Assembly (NCBI GenBank): GCA_029983705.1
Contig: JASBYZ010000028.1
Coordinates: 1-16,464 of the forward strand
DNA: 16,464 nucleotides
From: Coriobacteriales bacterium
GTDB taxonomy: Bacteria > Actinomycetota > Coriobacteriia > Coriobacteriales > JAEZZM01
Direction: 5' to 3'
Under the pieces are notes generated by a model. The model saw only the letters and a program-made list of their open reading frames with translations, searched no databases and was not told where the DNA came from. Positions within the stretch are counted from its first letter, which is position 1; each line of letters begins with the position of its first letter. The translations under genes and the position numbers were made by a program. Below, piece by piece: positions 14,461 to 16,464 of the stretch.

Positions 14461-16370
14461 ATGAACTTGTCTAAAGAGCAGTTAAAGCAGGTTATTATAC
14501 TTCTTTTGGGAGCATTATTAGTAGTGCTTAACCAAACGATGATTTCACCTGCACTGCCAGTTATTATGAAGGATTTGCAGATTGGGGCAACCACAGTACA
14601 GTGGCTACAATCTGGCTTTTCACTGGTAAATGCGGTGGTAATTCCACTTTCTGCATTTTTACTTGGAAAGTTTTCAATTAGAAAATTGTATCTAGGATCT
14701 TTAACCTTCTTTATTGTGGGTGCACTCTTAGCTGCATGGTCACCTAACTTTTATGTACTCTTATTAGGTCGTCTCTTACAAGGTGTATGCATGGGCATTA
14801 TGATGCCTATGCTAATGTCACTGCTCATGCTTATTTTCCCACGTGAGTCACGTGGTTCTGCAATGGGTCTTGTAGGACTTGTAATTGGATTTGCTCCTGC
14901 AGCTGGTCCAACCGTAGCTGGTGTATTTATTGATAGCATTGGCTGGCAGGGCTTTTTCTTAATGATTGCGATACTTACCATTATTTTGGCTACCGCAGCA
15001 TTCTTTACCCTTGATAACTTTACTTTACCCTTGATAACTTTAAGTCTTTTGACAAGGCTGATTTTGATATATTGTCAGTTATTTTATCTACCATTGGTTT
15101 GCTATTACTTTTAGGTGGTATTTCATCTTTTACCACTGCAGAAAACCTACTCATTCCAATTATTTTGGCACTGGCTGGTATTGCAGTTCTTGCAGTCTTT
15201 GTTAAAAGACAGACCACGCTTGACAGCCCAATACTTAGAGTCGGCGTACTTAAAGAGCCACGTTTTAGAACTGCAGCAATTTTACAAGCAGTATTTATGA
15301 CGGGTATTGTTGGCGCGGTTGTAATCCTCCCGCTCTACATCCAGGGCACTCTAGGCCATAATGCAACTACCTCTGGTTTAACCCTACTTCCTGCAGCACT
15401 TGCAGCAGCGGTAGCAGGTCTTGTATCGGGCAAGGCCTTTGATAGATTTGGTGTAAGACCAGTAGCGCTTACCGGATGCGTACTTATTATCATTGGTGTA
15501 ATCAACTTCTATTTACTTGGAAGTGATACTCCTACCTGGAGAATTACCCTTGCCCATGCCTTCTTTATTGTAGGTATCCAAACTACCCAGGCAGCTACCA
15601 ACACCTGGGGTATTAACTCTTTGGATAACTCAGTAATCCAGCACGGAAACGCTGTATCTTCAACCCTAGGTCAGGTTGGAGCAGGTCTTGGTACTGCTTT
15701 GATCATCTCAATGACCGCACTTGCACCACAAGTTTATCCAGGAGCTCCTCAAGAGCTTATGAGCTACTTGGGCGACCACCTTGGATTTATTACTATCGCA
15801 GTTATTATGACTGCTGCGATTGTCTTCATCTTCTTTGCCGTTAACGACAAGAAGAGCCAGAGCAAGAACAAGCACGCAAGAGGCTCTCTACAGCCTGTTG
15901 AGTCTAGCTTAAGCGTTATTGATTTCATGAACAAAAAGCCAAGCTTTGTACATGAAGATACTGATATGCGCGAGGTGTTAAAGATCTTTAAAGAGACAGA
16001 AACCTCTGGTCTTCCAATAGTTAATGATGCCGATAAGGTCTCTGGATTTATATCTGATGGTGACATCATGAAGTACTTAGGTAACTTAGATGCTTCAGCA
16101 GCACACGCCTCATTTGATCTGTATTACTTGATTGATAACGAGGACACGCAACAGCGTCTAGAAAACTTACTCAAGCTTAAGGCTAAAGATATTGCAACTA
16201 AGAATGCAATTGTAATTGGTGTTAACACCCCAATTGAAGAGGCAACTCAGATTCTGGCTGAGAAGAAGATTAAGAAACTTCCAGTTGTTGATGATGAGGA
16301 TACCTTAGTTGGTACACTTTCAAGACGTAACGTAATCAATAGGATTATGAGCGAGATTGAAGGTCTGTAA
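14461..16370 (+). pseudogene. DHA2-type MFS efflux transporter with C-terminal CBS pair, frameshifted by a 20-bp duplication
   Basis: Proton-driven export of small molecules or drugs is the expected family role (14-helix DHA2, EmrB/QacA/LmrB group). The first frame (14461-15114, 217 residues) carries the start of the transporter: LNQTMISPALPVI, LLGRLLQGV and the antiporter motif GFAPAAGPTVAG. It goes out of frame in the duplication at 15003-15042 and stops at 15114. The remaining transporter helices and the C-terminus lie in another frame open to 16370. Deleting one repeat copy joins the two into 629 residues, with FFTLDNFKSFDKADFDILSV across the seam. After the last helices (about residue 450) and a Lys-rich linker comes a Bateman pair of CBS domains (about 478-535 and 567-627; SGLPIVNDADKVSGFISDGD and KKLPVVDDEDTLVGTLSRRN). 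Such pairs usually bind adenine nucleotides. As written, only a truncated transporter is made. The rest of the gene shows no other decay, so the break is recent, switchable or an artefact. Confidence 0.85.
15003..15042 (+). repeat. Perfect 20-bp tandem duplication inside the MFS gene
   Basis: CTTTACCCTTGATAACTTTA occurs twice with no gap (15003-15022 and 15023-15042). The unit itself begins and ends with CTTTA, a 5-base direct repeat that could have seeded slippage. Twenty is not a multiple of three, so the duplication shifts the frame. Confidence 0.97.
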
Positions 16371-16377
16371 GTAAGCT

Positions 16378-16410
16378 AAAAGCCTCGGGGATAAGTCTCC
16401 GAGGCTTTTT
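16378..16410. terminator. Strong bidirectional terminator after the MFS gene
   Basis: AGCCTCGGGGA (16381-16391) pairs with TCTCCGAGGCT (16396-16406, one G-U) around a TAAG loop, followed by TTTTT. On the other strand a short A run (16378-16380) gives a shorter T stretch, so it may also serve a convergent minus-strand gene. Confidence 0.9.
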
Positions 16411-16426
16411 ATATTGAACGAGAAGA

Positions 16427-16464
16427 TTATTTATCTTTTTTGTCTTCTTCCTCTTCTTCATCGG
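16427..16464 (-). CDS. Possible acidic C-terminal tail of a gene running in from the right
   Basis: Read on the minus strand, the edge encodes DEEEEEDKKDK followed by TAA (16429-16427). Its stop lies 17 bases before the terminator, as expected for a convergent gene. Only 11 residues are visible, so the product cannot be named. Acidic low-complexity tails occur in many proteins, and the reading could be chance in a purine-rich run. Confidence 0.35.
   Translation of the reverse strand, partial: DEEEEEDKKDK

Noticed and set aside
15072..16370. A separate 432-residue gene starting at TTG 15072
   Set aside because: No ribosome site stands before it, it starts in the middle of a transporter domain, and removing one 20-bp repeat joins it smoothly to the upstream frame. 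It is the broken 3' part of the MFS gene.

Overview
The window reads as chromosomal DNA from a low-GC actinobacterium, most likely class Coriobacteriia and probably near the Atopobiaceae (the Atopobium, Lancefieldella and Fannyhessea group). The basis is a gene block matching the actinobacterial cell-wall kinase cluster (fhaA, fhaB, pstP, rodA, pbpA, pknB), found in DNA that is clearly AT-rich, beside a Gram-positive LPXTG-type surface protein. The taxon is an inference from gene content; no marker gene or database search backs it.

Layout. 1-1285 (minus) is a citrate synthase gene whose 3' end lies outside the window. 1389-1464 (plus) is tRNA-Arg(CCT) followed by a terminator. 1508-1893 is a very AT-rich non-coding stretch leading into a 721-residue cell-wall-anchored beta-helix protein (plus, 1894-4059). 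From 13461 down to 4136 (minus) runs one tight operon: a polytopic membrane Ser/Thr kinase, FhaA, FhaB, the PP2C phosphatase PstP, a single-chain RodA/FtsW-PBP fusion, the PASTA kinase PknB, and a 40-residue membrane microprotein. Its end is shared with the surface-protein gene through one strong hairpin at 4072-4104. A short divergent intergenic region (13462-13579) with two small palindromes separates the operon from a 205-residue exported or anchored protein of unknown function (plus), which is followed by tRNA-Leu(CAG). The right end (14461-16370, plus) is a DHA2-type MFS efflux gene with a C-terminal CBS pair, split in two by a perfect 20-bp tandem duplication. A bidirectional terminator follows, then what may be the acidic tail of a minus-strand gene at the window edge.

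How the genes fit together. PknB probably senses peptidoglycan fragments through four PASTA domains. PstP reverses the phosphorylation. FhaA and FhaB read phosphothreonine marks. The RodA-PBP fusion would be the glycan polymerase and cross-linking enzyme they control. Compared with the Mycobacterium cluster, pknA is absent between pbpA and pknB, and a different kinase with about eight membrane segments and a Leu in place of the HRD arginine stands at the head of the operon.

Most worth a second look: the exact 20-bp duplication whose removal restores one 629-codon MFS-CBS gene (reversible switch, fresh mutation or assembly error), the single-chain RodA-PBP protein, the unusual head kinase, and the unannotated 40-residue membrane peptide closing the operon. 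I saw no CRISPR array, transposase, prophage or obvious defence system.
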